A stretch of DNA of 64,000 bases, from the NCBI GenBank assembly GCA_033557465.1, contig CM066031.1, forward strand, positions 1,071,030,444 through 1,071,094,443, written 5' to 3'. Positions 42,441-53,279 of this stretch are shown here, one piece after another. The DNA comes from Ichthyophis bannanicus. Its lineage: Eukaryota > Chordata > Amphibia > Gymnophiona > Ichthyophiidae. The translations under genes and the position numbers were made by a program. Numbering within the stretch: position 1 is the stretch's first letter; each line of letters opens with the position of its first letter. The notes under the pieces were generated by a model. The model was not told the DNA's origin. It saw only the letters and a program-made list of their open reading frames with translations, and searched no databases.

Positions 42441-43477
42441 ACCTTCAAGACTTCAATCTTTCTCAACAGGTGAAGGATATCCTCCATGCATCTAGGAAAC
42501 CTTCCACCAGGCGTTCTTATGCTTTTAAATGGAAAAGATTTTCCATTTGGTGTGCTGAAAAGGGTCTTAACCCTCTAGCACTACCTTTGAATTCTTTACT
42601 CGAATATCTCCTGCATCTTTCCAATGCAGGACTTAAAACCAATTCTGTAAGGGTCCATTTGAGTGCTATTGCAGCATCTCTTCAGCCTATCAATGGACAA
42701 TCTGTTTCCTCTCATCCTCTTATTGCAAGATTCATGAGAGGTCTAACTTTAACTAAGCCTCCCATTCGGCCTCCTCCGGTGGCATGGGACTTAAACGTGG
42801 TTCTTGGTCAGCTTATGAAGCCACCCTTTGAACCCTTAGCCACTACCTCCTTGAAATTCCTTTCCTGGAAAGTCATTTTCCTTATTGCAATCACTTCTGC
42901 TCGCCGCATCAGTGAACTGCAGGCTTTAGTGGCTAATCCACCTTATACAAGGTTCCATCATTATAAGGTAGTCCTTAGGACAAATCCTCACTTTATGCCT
43001 AAAGTGGTCTCACCTTTTCATCTTAATCAAGAGGTATATTTACCTGTCTTTTTTCCAGCTCCTCATGCATCCAATGCAGAGAGGAACCTTCATACTCTAG
43101 ACTGTAAAAGAGCTCTTGCCTTTTACCTCCACAGGACACAGCAACATCGAAAGTCTTCTCAACTTTTTGTTGCTTTTGATCCTTCTCATTTAGGACTTCC
43201 AGTCTCAAAAAGAACACTGTCCAATTGGATTGCTCAGTGTATTTCTTTTGCTTACCAGAGTAAGAACCTTTCTCTGGAAGGCCATGTCACAGCTCACAAT
43301 GTGAGAGCCATGGCCACATCTATGGCTCATCTTCATTCTGTTTCCATCGATCATATCTGTCGAGCAGCCACCTGGGCCTCGGTTCATACCTTCACAGCCC
43401 ATTACTGCTTGGACAAGGACTCCCGCCGGGATGCCTTGTTTGGTCAGGCTGTCCTCAGACACCTGTTCCATTCTTAA
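42410..43477 (+). CDS. DIRS tyrosine recombinase
   Basis: Open frame ending at 43477. It is open upstream to 41915, but the part before about 42410 is the RNase H region read in another frame. Catalyses integration of the circular element DNA. N-terminal SAM-like domain: LHASRKPSTRRSYAFKWKRF. Catalytic residues in order: Arg in TSARRISELQAL (about 42890-42925), HxxR as AHNVRAMATSMAH (about 43285-43325) and Tyr in FTAHYCLDKD (about 43390-43420). All are present and there is no stop, so this is the best-preserved enzyme in the element. The start codon is uncertain. It ends ~100 bp before the internal complementary region. Confidence 0.9.
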   Translation, partial: SPQNLVTEGLDLQDFNLSQQVKDILHASRKPSTRRSYAFKWKRFSIWCAEKGLNPLALPLNSLLEYLLHLSNAGLKTNSVRVHLSAIAASLQPINGQSVSSHPLIARFMRGLTLTKPPIRPPPVAWDLNVVLGQLMKPPFEPLATTSLKFLSWKVIFLIAITSARRISELQALVANPPYTRFHHYKVVLRTNPHFMPKVVSPFHLNQEVYLPVFFPAPHASNAERNLHTLDCKRALAFYLHRTQQHRKSSQLFVAFDPSHLGLPVSKRTLSNWIAQCISFAYQSKNLSLEGHVTAHNVRAMATSMAHLHSVSIDHICRAATWASVHTFTAHYCLDKDSRRDALFGQAVLRHLFHS

Positions 43478-43576
43478 ACAACTCCTGCCCACCTTCCCTG
43501 AATGGATGCCTGAGATCCATAGGAAGATGAGGAACCCTTGGAGGGGGATCTCCCCGGCATCTTAGCTAGGGAGTCC

Positions 43577-43670
43577 CCATATGTGAGGACTCATTCCTGC
43601 TTGTTCCTGGAGATAGCACAGTTACTTACCTGTAACAGGTGATCTCTGGGAACAGCAGGAATTAGTCCTC
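43577..43670 (+). repeat. DIRS internal complementary region
   Basis: 43577-43615 is the exact reverse complement of the first 39 nt of the element. 43616-43670 is the reverse complement of the last ~55 nt with about one mismatch. The two halves abut at ggagata|gcacag. In the DIRS model this region templates the junction of the circular DNA. Confidence 0.93.
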
Positions 43671-43750
43671 ACAACCCACCCACCTCCCCTAGGAGTTGTA
43701 TCTCTCTCTCTCTTTCCTTTCCTCTCTCTATTGTCTCAGCTTTAAACTCG

Positions 43751-43936
43751 AACTGAAGAGAGTTGGTCAGGAAGGCGGGAAGGCAGCGCGCATGCGCTGT
43801 GGGAGGCCCCAAAAGCTTCCTTTCTGGGAAGCTGGGGAGCTTTCCCGCGCAGGCTCCGTCGGTTCCGACGTACCCATATCTGAAGACTAATTCCTGCTGT
43901 TCCCAGAGATCACCTGTTACAGGTAAGTAACTGTGC
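43751..43936 (+). repeat. DIRS right inverted terminal repeat
   Basis: Reverse complement of the left repeat plus a unique terminal extension (acctgttacaggtaagtaac...), which is represented only in the internal complementary region. Confidence 0.92.
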
Positions 43937-44204
43937 TTTCTGTAGTCAAGCTTTTAAACTAGATAATAGGGGAAAGCTGACAGTCGCCCAAGAGCGAATG
44001 GTTCGGAATAATGTATCCTTGAAGGATACTAGCAAAAGATTGAGGTTAGGGCATATCATCAGAGACGTTCCAATAAAGACAAAAGTAGCCCAAATGCCCT
44101 TGAGTACAGAGCAGACAGAGCTTAGAGATTCCAAATGACCTCTGCCTAACGATAGCCAGATTATTATGAATAAAATACAGCCTCTAAAATGCTTGTATGT
44201 AAAT

Positions 44205-45060
44205 GCCAGAAGTCTAAAAAATAAGATGGGAGAGTTAGAATATATTACACTAAATGAGAAGTTAGGTATTTATTTATTTATTTTATTTATTTAGTATACA
44301 TTTGTATACCGCTACTTCCAGCGATCAGCAGCGGTTTTTTGATTACAGATTGGAAATTGTGAAATCATGACAGGAACTTTTTGAGGTATAAACACATTGA
44401 TTAGACAGGAAAGCACAGCACACAGAGAACTATTTTTACAGGGAACATGATATGATTGGTATCTCAGAGACAAGGTGGAAGGAGGACAGCCAGTGGGATA
44501 CTGTGATACTTGGGTATAAACTATATTGTAACGATAGAGCAGATCAAACTGGTGGTGGGGTTGCACTCTGTGTTAGAGAGGGCATTGAGTCACAAAGGAT
44601 TAAAGTTTTGCAGGAAACAAAATTTACTGTAGAATCTCTATGGATTAAAATTCCATGTAAAAAAGGGAAGGCAATGGCAGTGGGGGTGTACTATCGACCG
44701 CCTGGCCAGAATGAACAAATGGATGATGAAATGCTCAAAGAAATCAGGGAAGCTAATAAAAGTTACAGTACAGTAATAATAATGGGTGATTTCAATTACC
44801 CCGGTATCGACTGGATCAGTGTCCCGGCAGGATATGTTAAGTAGATGAAATAAATGACTGCTTCTTGGAGCAGCTGGTTCATGAAATGACCAGAAGGGAA
44901 GCCATTTTGCACCTAGTCCTTGGTGAAACACAAGACATGGTGCAAGAGATAAGGGAGTTGGGCCCACTTGGCAACAGTGATCATAGCATGATCACGTTTG
45001 ATTTAATTAATGGAGGAGGGATGGTAAGGAAATCCACAGTGCTACCTTTTAACTTTTAAA
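44205..45060 (+). pseudogene. CR1 apurinic-type endonuclease
   Basis: Nicks target DNA for reverse transcription. It begins YVNARSLKNKMGELEYI (44205-44255), is interrupted by a SINE, resumes MIGISETRWKEDSQWD (catalytic Glu in SETRW) and GGGVALCVREGI, then IIMGDFNYPGIDW (catalytic Asp/Asn) to a stop near 44842. A further piece at 44865-45059 has LGPLGNSDHSMITFDL with the catalytic SDH. All catalytic motifs are present but split over frames. Confidence 0.85.
44266..44450 (-). mobile_element. SINE/L2-like tail fragment inside CR1, minus strand
   Basis: The (ttta)n run at 44266-44294 is its reversed A-rich tail. The body on the minus strand (ttccctgtaaaaatagtt, then agcggtatacaaatg) resembles the SINE at 14195-14490. 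It interrupts the CR1 endonuclease after its first ~25 codons. Confidence 0.65.
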
Positions 45061-45118
45061 AGGGCGACTATGATAAAATGAGGAAAATAGTTAAGAAAAA
45101 AAAAACTAAAAAGAGCAG

Positions 45119-46592
45119 TTGCAAAGGTTAAAGATTTATATCAAGCATGGGTGTTGTTTAAAAATACTATCTTGGAAACCCAGAACAGCTGTATTCCAAG
45201 AAAAATGGAAAGAAGTCCAAACAACTGCCAGCATGATTAAAGGTGAAGTCAGAGAGATGGCTGTTGCCAAAAAAGCATCTTTCAGAAAATGGAAAAAGGA
45301 GCCAAATGACAAAAACTGGAAACAACGTAAGTACTGGCAAGTTAGATGCAAGGCATTGATAAGACAGGCAAAGAGAGAATTTGAGAAGAAGCTTGCTGAG
45401 GAAGCAAAAACGCATAATAAAGACTTTTTCAAGTACATTCATAGCAAAAAACCTGTGAGAGAGTCATTTGGACCATTAGAAGGGTAAAAGGGGCACTAAG
45501 AGAGGACAAGACAATAGAGGACTTTACTGAGGAACATGTAGGGATGTTACCCATGATTGAAATGGTATTTAAAGACGATGCCACAGAAGAGGAATTGAAA
45601 GACATATTGATACAATGGGGGGTTGTGTTACAACTATTTGATAAACTGAACAGTGGCAAATCACTTGGAGCGAATGGTATACATCCAAGGGTGTTGAAAT
45701 AACTAAAATATGAGATTGCAGACCTACTATTAGAAATCTGTGAATTATCATTAAAATCATCTGTAATACCTTAAGATTGGAGGATGGCCAATGTAACGTC
45801 AGTTTTTAAAAAGGGTTCCAGGGGTGATCCAGGAAAATACAGTGAGCCTGATCCAGGAAACATCAGTGAGCCTGATGTCAGTACTGGGAAAAATGGTAGA
45901 AACCATTATAAAGAGCAAAATTACGGAACATGTAGATAGTCATGGCTTAATGGGAGACTGCCAACATGGCTTTAGCCAAAGAAGGTCTTGTCTTACTAAT
46001 CTGTTATGTTTTTTTGAAGGTGTGAATAAACAGGTAGATAAAGGTGAGTCGGATGATATTGGTATCTGGATTTTCAGAAAGCCTTTGGCAAGGTCCCTCA
46101 TGAGAGAGTTTTTGCAAAATTAAAGTGTCATTGGATAGGAGTCAGTGTACTATTGTGGATCAGGAACTGGTTAAAAGATAGAAAGCAGAAGGTAGGACTA
46201 AATGGGCAATTTTCCCAATGGAGAAAGGTGAATAGTGGAGTACCCCAGGGATCTGTGCTGGGTCCGCTGCTTTTTAATATATTCATAAGTAACCTGGAAA
46301 TGTGAAAAATGTGAGGTAATCAAATTTGCAGATGACACAATATTATTCAAAGTTGTTAAAACCCATGAGGATTGTGAAGATTTGAAAGACTGGATTATCC
46401 AAATGGCAGATGAAATTTCATGTGGACAATTGCAAAGTTATGCACCTAGAAAAGAACAACCCAAACTATGTTTACACGATGCAAGGTTCTACATTAGGAA
46501 CCACCACCCAGGAAAAAGATTTAGGCGTCATCGTGGATAACAAGTTGAAACCCCCCCACCCTGTGTGCAGCGGTGGCCAAGAGAGCAAATAG
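45119..46592 (+). pseudogene. CR1 linker and reverse transcriptase
   Basis: Linker 45119-45487 is Lys/Glu-rich (REMAVAKKASFRKWKKEP). RT segments follow in several frames: LDKLNSGKSLGANGIHPRVLK (about 45640-45700), SLMSVLGKMVETIIKSKITEHV, CQHGFSQRRSCLTNLLCFFEG, a [15 protein letters not shown] piece where the catalytic D-containing motif has decayed, then [21 protein letters not shown] sequence near 46240 and FADDT near 46330. It is a dead copy. Confidence 0.8.
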
Positions 46593-47329
46593 AATGCTAG
46601 GTATCATAAGGAAAGGAATGGAGAATAAAACAATGGATATTATAATGCCTCTGTATTTTTTCCATGGTGTGATCGCACCTTGAATATTGTGTGAAATTCT
46701 GGTTGCCGTATCTTTAAAAGGATATAGCTGAATTAGAAAAGGTACAGAGAAGAGCCACCAAAATGGTAAAGGGGATGGAAGGATACCCCTATGAAGAGAG
46801 CCTAAAAAGGTTAGGGCTCTTCAACCTGGAAAAGAGAGGGCTGAGGAGAGATATGCTAGAGGTCTATAAATTAATGAATAGAGTGGAATGCGTAAACATA
46901 GATTGATTGTTTACACCATCAAAATAAAGAAAGGCTATTTAAGACTAATAAGAGAGAGTATTTTTTCACTCAAGTGTAATCAAACTTTGGAATTCGTTAC
47001 TGGAGGATGTAGTAAAAACTGTTAGTGTGGCTGTGTTTAAAAAAGGTTTTGACAAGCTCCTGGAGGAAAGGTCCATAAACCATTATTAAAGGGGACCCAG
47101 AATATCCACTGCCAGACCCAGTACAAGCATTGTGAAACCTGTGTCTTTTGGGGAAACTGCTAGGTACTTGTGAACTAGATTGGCCACCGTTGGTAACAGG
47201 ATACTGGGCTTGATGGACTTTGGTTTGACCCAATATGGCATATCTTATGTTCTTTTTAGCTGTCCTAAATGATAATAAATATCAAAGAGGGTGGATCCAT
47301 TACGATGGCAGTGTTTCATTCCACGGAGT

Positions 47330-47555
47330 GGAAGAACAGCTTAATGGTTATAGCAGCAGACTGAGAATCAGGGAAGCAAGGTTCAAATCCTTCTGCTGCT
47401 CCTTGTTATCCTGGGCTAGTTAATTGCCCCATCTATTGCCTCAGGTACAAACTTAGATTATAAAGCCTCTGGAGACAGGAAAATACCAAATGTACCTGAA
47501 TGTAGCTCACCTTGAACTTCTGAGAAAGGCATGGGCTAAATACAATTTCTTGACC
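47330..47555 (+). mobile_element. tRNA-derived SINE, plus strand
   Basis: Head with an A-box-like cttaatggttatagcag (47340) and B box ggttcaaatcc (47381-47391). Body with attgcctcaggtacaaacttagatta and gtacctgaatgtagctcaccttgaac. Same family as 32525-32745. Confidence 0.75.
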
Positions 47556-47779
47556 CAATTTCCATTTCCACTTGAAAATTAAAATAAAGAACAAAAGGCC
47601 ATATTTGCTAAAAGACTCTGCTGCACACTAACAGGATTAATGTGCATGATTTATCACAGGTCTCATTTTTTTTGCAATGATATCTATTTGCTAATAACCC
47701 GCTATTAATGGTGTAAGCATACACTAAGACCGTAACACACTTTAGTAAATCTACCTCAGACAGTTGTATTGAACATGAC

Positions 47780-47881
47780 CTTCTATTAGCGTTTTACTAA
47801 TTTGACTCTACAGTGATGGACAAAACCCCTTGCCAGCCTGCCCATCACTGTAGAGTCAAATTAGTAAAACTCTAATAGAAG
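47780..47881. repeat. 102-nt near-perfect hairpin
   Basis: Arms 47780-47818 and 47843-47881 pair at 38 of 39 positions around a 24-nt loop. The size matches a pre-miRNA stem-loop, but it could equally be a MITE. Flanking sequence gives no promoter. Confidence 0.9.
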
Positions 47882-47999
47882 TTTTCAGTAATGGGATTTT
47901 AATTCAGTTACTGAAGCCCATTACCATTTTGTTGCAGAAAGCTCAGCTTTTGACGTGTATTTTGGCCCCAAGGAAACTCCTCTTACCAATGCCATAATT

Positions 48000-48540
48000 T
48001 ATATTATTATGTTGCTCCAAACCCTTTATTAATATGTCACTTCAAGAAGGCTCTTTTCCAGCTGATTTTAGACATGCTCTGATTAAACTATTACTAAAGA
48101 AGGCTTCACTTGATGCTAATCAAGTACAGAATTAGAGGACTTCAGAAAACTTTGCGTATTTTTGAAAAATTAGTGGAGAGAGTTGTTTTGAACTAGCTTG
48201 AGGAGTTTCTTATTCTTAATCATTGCCTGTCCAATTTTAGGGCTTAATTTAGCTCAAGGATGGCTTTATTAAATATGATTACCAATTTAAGGTTAGGTCT
48301 GGACAGGGGAGACCTTTCTGAGGTTTCTGACATTCTTAACCGCAAGTTATTGCTAAATAGACTCACTTCTGTTAGTGTTGAAGGCTGCATGGTCAGTGAT
48401 TCAGAGCTTTATATCAAAATGCACTCAATCTGAAGTGTAGAGGAAAAAAATTTCATCATCCAAGCCACTAAAGTACAGAGTCCCACAAGGGGTGGTTTTG
48501 TCCTCCATTTATTTAAAAATCTGTTTGTTTTTGGGGTTTA
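48000..48540 (+). pseudogene. L2-clade reverse transcriptase fragment
   Basis: A decayed RT fingers/palm region: INMSLQEGSFPADFRHALIK followed by LLLKKASLDANQ, then LRIFEKLVERVVLNQLEEFL and LLNMITNLRLGLDRGD, and VPQGVV-type sequence near 48490. This follows the L2-group order (ALIKPLLKK ... NYRPISNL ... FxxxHSTETALL). Several frameshifts, no catalytic motif readable. Confidence 0.65.
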
Positions 48541-49434
48541 CATTATTAGATCTTTGGCTTATTGGGTCCAACTGTTTCTGTGACTGGGCCAATTATTTGA
48601 TTGCTGGTATCCATGCCTATTAAGAGAGATTATTTGCATTTTTGAAAATTGATTAAGTGGTGGTTATGGTGGTTAGCTTTTTGGTGCGGCCTCATTTTTA
48701 TTCATTGTCTGTGAGGTTTTGATTGTTTTTGGGTATTTTATGTGGCTTTTAGTTCTTTTGTATTTTATTGTAATGTATGTGTTCTATTTTAATGCTTTGT
48801 GTAAATCGCCACAAGTCTTTTTGATAGTGGTTATATACAGCATAAATCAAAGAACACAAGTAAGGTTATCCATCCAGGGGCAAAATTCAGCAACTACAGG
48901 AATAAGTTATTTTTTTTAACTTCAGATGCATAGATAACTAAATAACTATGTATTAATAAATTATTAATTTAAAATTGTATGTGGATTTTCAGAGATCCTT
49001 CTTATGCATCTAACCTCATGCACACAAAAATAATTTCTTTTCCGTACTTTTCTTTCCACTTTCCACTGTAATATATACTCTCTCCTCCAGGGGTATAGTC
49101 TTCATGAGAGGGAAAGGAACGTTTCAAGGCTCAAGGTGTCGCCCACAGTCCTTTTCCTTAGTTATAAATCATTGATCAAACACTGTTTCTTCCTAATATC
49201 TAAAAAAATCTGTGTCTGTGATCCCTTTTTCCCCGTAAAATTTCCCCAGATAACAGGGTTTCCTAGTTGCTGAACTGAGGTGAGAGCCTGCTTAGTACTC
49301 TGAAAACCAATGGATCAATGTTAAACTTCATGGTTGACTTTGTTTTATTAATGCCAGCCAAGGTGTTTAAATAAAATACACATATTCGATGTAACCCTGC
49401 AGATAGTGAGCAGCACTGAATATACAGTATGTAT
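48541..49434. other. Non-coding AT-rich stretch
   Basis: No gene or named repeat seen. Confidence 0.4.
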
Positions 49435-49740
49435 AGCGCAGTCAGCACCAGAGTTATCTGGATAGCAGCAGTATTCAGTCCGCTCCATTAAGTTTGAACA
49501 GTTCTTTGGTTGTTCTAGCTTTATCCAGATAATTATCTGACTAGAGGACTGAAATTTGCTGCTCTTTGAATAACCTGATGCTCTACCCATACTCTGTCCC
49601 GGAAAAGTCTGTAAGGATCTTCAGTGGCACTGTTCAAACAGGGCTGCTGAAAATCCATGGATCGGGACACCTAGAGGAATTATCCAGATAATGGCTGCTG
49701 TTATTTGGATAATTTCCTTTGAATATCGTCTCACACGTTT
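49435..49740. repeat. Copy of the 'tatccagata / atattcag' repeat
   Basis: Contains gttatctggatagcagcagtattcag, tatccagataattatc and gaattatccagataatgg words, partly palindromic. Related to 25481-25640. Confidence 0.5.
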
Positions 49741-49815
49741 TTCTTTATCACCACTCAGGATTACGAATTTTCCCCGAGTTTGAGGCATTACCATACTACG
49801 CCTGACATAGTAGGA

Positions 49816-50100
49816 ACTCTAGTGCCACCTGACAATATCGTTATTCCTGAAACGGAAAGGCAGCATTCACTCCAGCACTGCCAGAGTGAATGTTGAATGG
49901 TTTCTGTGAGATCTCACCCCTGATAAAGCCGGAGTCAGCGAAACGAAGATCTTTGTTGGGTGGTTGTTCTGCCTGAAGAGTCGGCAACTGTGAAATAAGT
50001 ACTTTTGAGCACCGCTGTGCCATGTGTTTGTAATCTCCTCCAGTTAAGTCTTTTGCTTTTCCGTTTCAGGAATAACGATATTGTCAGGTGGTACTAGAGT
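49816..50100 (+). mobile_element. Fold-back PLE-type remnant with hammerhead-like core
   Basis: Arms 49816-49861 and 50055-50100 are inverted copies (about 46 bp, few mismatches). The ~190-bp loop carries a hammerhead-like core at 49915-49962. No ORF. Same architecture as 606-1384 with unrelated arm sequence. Confidence 0.65.
49915..49962 (+). ncRNA. Hammerhead ribozyme-like motif
   Basis: Stem I CACCC/GGGTG (5 bp), core CTGATAA (expected CTGATGA, one G to A change), stem II around GCcggagtcaGC, GAAA, palindromic stem III (ACGAAG/CTTTGT, one G-T pair), GTT at the cleavage site. Except for one core base it meets the full consensus. Confidence 0.65.
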
Positions 50101-50103
50101 GCT

Positions 50104-50690
50104 AGTTACCACTTTAAGATGCAGGAACAGCTTTAAAAAGTCTTTACTTAAGTATTTAAAATTATAATAATAAAAATGTCATTGATTGGCGATGAATAAA
50201 AAATTGGGGACTTTTTGGCTATTGATGGTGAGATGAAGCACTTTCCCCTTTAGACAAATTTTTGCCACATAGACGGAGTACAACTAAACCACTGAGGTCT
50301 TTTTCTCCCTTAGAAAATTTTGACTTGAATCTGTGCTCTTCTGTCAGCTGTGTGCCACTGTCAGGCAGACTGTTTTCTCAAAAATATTAAAGTTAGTGAG
50401 GTGGTCATTTGAGTTTTTGGAGTAATTAAAAGTTCTTTAAAATAATTTTCTGAAAATAATTTGATACAATAGGTGCATGCATCAGTAAAATACAGGATCC
50501 CATAATCATGCAATACAAAATATATAGTTGTAACAAACTATTATCACACAGGGTATACAAAAATTACATAGGCCCCTTGATTTTGCTGAGATCAAAGCAG
50601 AATGTCATGGTACTGTATCATAATTAAGTAGACTATTTAAATCACATGAATATTTGCAAATGCTTTTTTGATCTTTGCCAAAAACTTAGA
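50104..50690. other. Non-coding AT-rich stretch
   Basis: No gene or named repeat seen. Confidence 0.4.
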
Positions 50691-50694
50691 CATT

Positions 50695-51130
50695 TGGAGG
50701 ATAATTTTATAAGTCTCACCTAGATTTACATGTTTTTATGTGCATATTTCATGCCTACTGTATTTTATAAAGTCAAGTACTTGACTTTATAAAATACTGG
50801 CGCCAATGCACATTAGCGTAAAGCTTGATCACTTATACCAGTCCTGGGGCTAGAAGAAATGCCCACACTAAATTTGTATGGGACACAAGTAAATTATAGT
50901 ATTTTATAATTTAGACGAATACTTGTACACTCCCCAATGTGCCACCAAAACTCCACTATGCATGCCCACAGTGAAAATTTGCATAATTGGCCCAATGTCT
51001 GTATTTTCAGAATAATGACCACATCAAATACATGCACGAATGCCTTTTACATGCGCATATGACTAAAGTACATGAAAATCTATGCGGCTTTTTATAAAAT
51101 TACCCCTTAGTAGATAATTTTATAAAGGGG
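50695..51130. mobile_element. MITE-like repeat with 38-bp palindrome
   Basis: Bounded by taattttataa-type ends in inverted orientation (about 50700 and 51100-51125) and containing a perfect 38-bp palindrome at 50760-50797. Non-coding. A related end may be at 52850-52920. Confidence 0.55.
50760..50797. repeat. Perfect 38-bp palindrome
   Basis: 19+19 bp with no spacer and no mismatch (gtattttataaagtcaagt and its exact complement). Confidence 0.95.
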
Positions 51131-52134
51131 TGCGTGCCTTACCCAGTAGAGCACATGCATACTTTGACAGTAATTTAGTCATTTACATATGTATGTCACC
51201 ATAGATGCCTGTTAATAACTTATTATAAAATAAGGACCAGCGCGTTCTCGCCGTGGTGTGCACTTTCCAGTGGGTGTGCACATGAGCAGAGTTTGGGCAA
51301 AACTTGGGTAAAGCACACAGAACATATGTTGATTATATATTGCTATAATTTACGCACATACCAGAAAATTATAAACAAGGGCATTTCCATCAGCTCTAAG
51401 GCTGGTATAAATACCATATCTGTGCCTTAACTTAAGAAACAATCCCTACCAGTTAAACTGCTATTTCATAAAGACCTCTTACAGCAGGTGAGAATAGCCA
51501 AAATTCATGCGTGAATTCTCTGATATAGTAGGGCGTGGGATCTTACCTTTTAGTCACATATAACTGACTGATTCAATGACCTTACATGTAATCTCCAAAG
51601 AAAGTGAAAACTAGCACGTGAGCTGTTTCAAGATGTAAAATAATTTGAAGCAAAATTACACCTTTTTTAGAAAACAGTTAAGCACAAATAATCTTTCACA
51701 CTTTTCCACTTCTGTGAAATCCTTTGAAAGGATGTGGCAATTAAATTTAATTTCCCTCGGAAGCACTGCATTGATGCCCTTGTATTATTAAAAATACAAT
51801 TTTCCAGACAAATTGTGTGATTTTCACAGCAATGTGCAAATGTTTTTGATTGCCTCTAACTCCTTTCAAATGAATGTATAAAAGTGCAGTCAACATGTAT
51901 AATTAAATTTGATAGATTTTCAAACCAGCGATGTTGTGAGACAGCATAAAGAAAGCGATCTTGTAGAATTTTATTCTTGTTTGCCAGAAATAAGTGTATA
52001 TAGCCTGGTGATTGTCAAGTTCATAAGATAGATTCAAGAGTCTTTCTTATGTAGAAGGAAGCCAATTCTTTGGTATCTTGATTTGAAAGTCCACTTTAGA
52101 TTTGTATGTGCTCATCAGTAGGGTTGCAAACAAA
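51131..52134. other. Non-coding AT-rich stretch
   Basis: 51131-51400 may continue the MITE-like repeat (gcgtgcc, acgcacata words). No gene seen. Confidence 0.4.
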
Positions 52135-52850
52135 TCGGATTACTCCTAAACTATTTAAGGCCAATCCCATTCATGCACGTCCAATCCCCTGTACAGCCAG
52201 GCAGAATCGGGCATGCAAAGTTAGACCCGATTCTGATCCTGCAGCCCCCACGAGATCAAAATTGGGTCTAGTGCCTGGATATGCAGACCTGGACCCGATT
52301 CTGTCTGGCCGTACATCCCAGCAACTATTCAGCTAACTCAGCTGGTCCCGTGAATGGAGCTGTTGGCGTCATGGCTTCCCACAGCCATGACACAATGGCT
52401 CCATTCACAAGCCGCAATCCTGGCCCACTGAACCTGGATGCCTCTTCCCTGCAGCCCGACTCCCAATCCGGCCTTCCAAGGCCTGGGTCAGGCTGCAGGG
52501 AACCCCCTGCGCCCCCTCACCAGTGTCTCCAGGTCCCGCGCCATGATCCCCCTCTGTCCAAGGGGACTTATTCCATCTTTGAGGTGGAATAAGTCCCCTG
52601 TCTAGATTCGAGGTCCCAGACGTACAAGGCTGACCTCTGAATAGGCTTTGTAAGTTCACGGTCACAGCCCGTCCATGTCTGCCCTTATTCTGCCTCTGGA
52701 ACACCCCCTCCCATACCCATATAGGCTCCCCATACAAAATCTGCTGTACATATGGGGAGGGTATTGATGCAGCCGGCAGGGGGATGAATAGCAGGGATGG
52801 ACGTCCCGATAGAATGTCCATCCCTGCTATTCGCAAGATAGAATGATATC
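52135..52850. repeat. GC-rich ~0.7-kb repeat, copy 2
   Basis: Partner of 29765-30470. The conserved hairpin is at 52562-52598. The 143-aa minus frame (52405-52836) has no recognisable domain and is not shared in copy 1. Confidence 0.7.
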
Positions 52851-53279
52851 CCTTTGGGGGTAATTTTATATATTTTTTTCCACATATAAAGCATGTTTTA
52901 TCTATGAAAAATTATTTTTATAAAATATCATGGTGGTATGCATGTGTAAAACGTAGGCATCTTGCAAGATTGTGCCTGCTTTTACCTGATCAACTCATAG
53001 GGATTCTTGGGGGTGCAGTTTGGGCAGAGCTGGTATGGAGTTGAGATGTACAGTAGGATATTAAGTGGTAGCTGCAGATAACATGATTACAGCTGCTGAA
53101 ACTAATACCTGGATATTCAATGCTGGGGCTGTATCTGGTCACCGGCATTGAATATCTAAGTTAGATGCAGAAGCAGGAAACTAACTGGGCAGAGGCAATA
53201 TTCAGCCGCTGCCTGGTTAGCTTCTGCAGTGGAAGTTAGACCAGCCTTTCAGGTGCCTAACTTTCACTATTTAGCAATA

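Larger units (their letters stand above)
38327..43936 (+). mobile_element. DIRS-type tyrosine-recombinase retrotransposon, complete structure
   Basis: A 5.6-kb element with the termini that define DIRS: inverted terminal repeats (38327-38488 and 43751-43936, the right one longer by ~27 nt) and, before the right repeat, an internal complementary region (43577-43670) complementary to both element extremities joined together. Coding order: zinc-motif ORF1, RT/RNase H, tyrosine recombinase. ORF1 and RT/RH are frameshifted; the recombinase is intact. Confidence 0.93.
43945..47252 (+). mobile_element. CR1-type LINE (subfamily 1), plus strand
   Basis: Longest copy of this subfamily: endonuclease (from about 44205), linker, RT and the 8-mer tail (ttatgttc near 47240). 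It starts right after the DIRS element, so the 5' limit is uncertain. A minus-strand SINE sits at 44266-44450. Many stops and frameshifts. Confidence 0.85.

Noticed and set aside
38327..43936. LTR retrotransposon or endogenous retrovirus
   Set aside because: The termini are inverted, not direct, and the element has a tyrosine recombinase instead of an integrase or protease.
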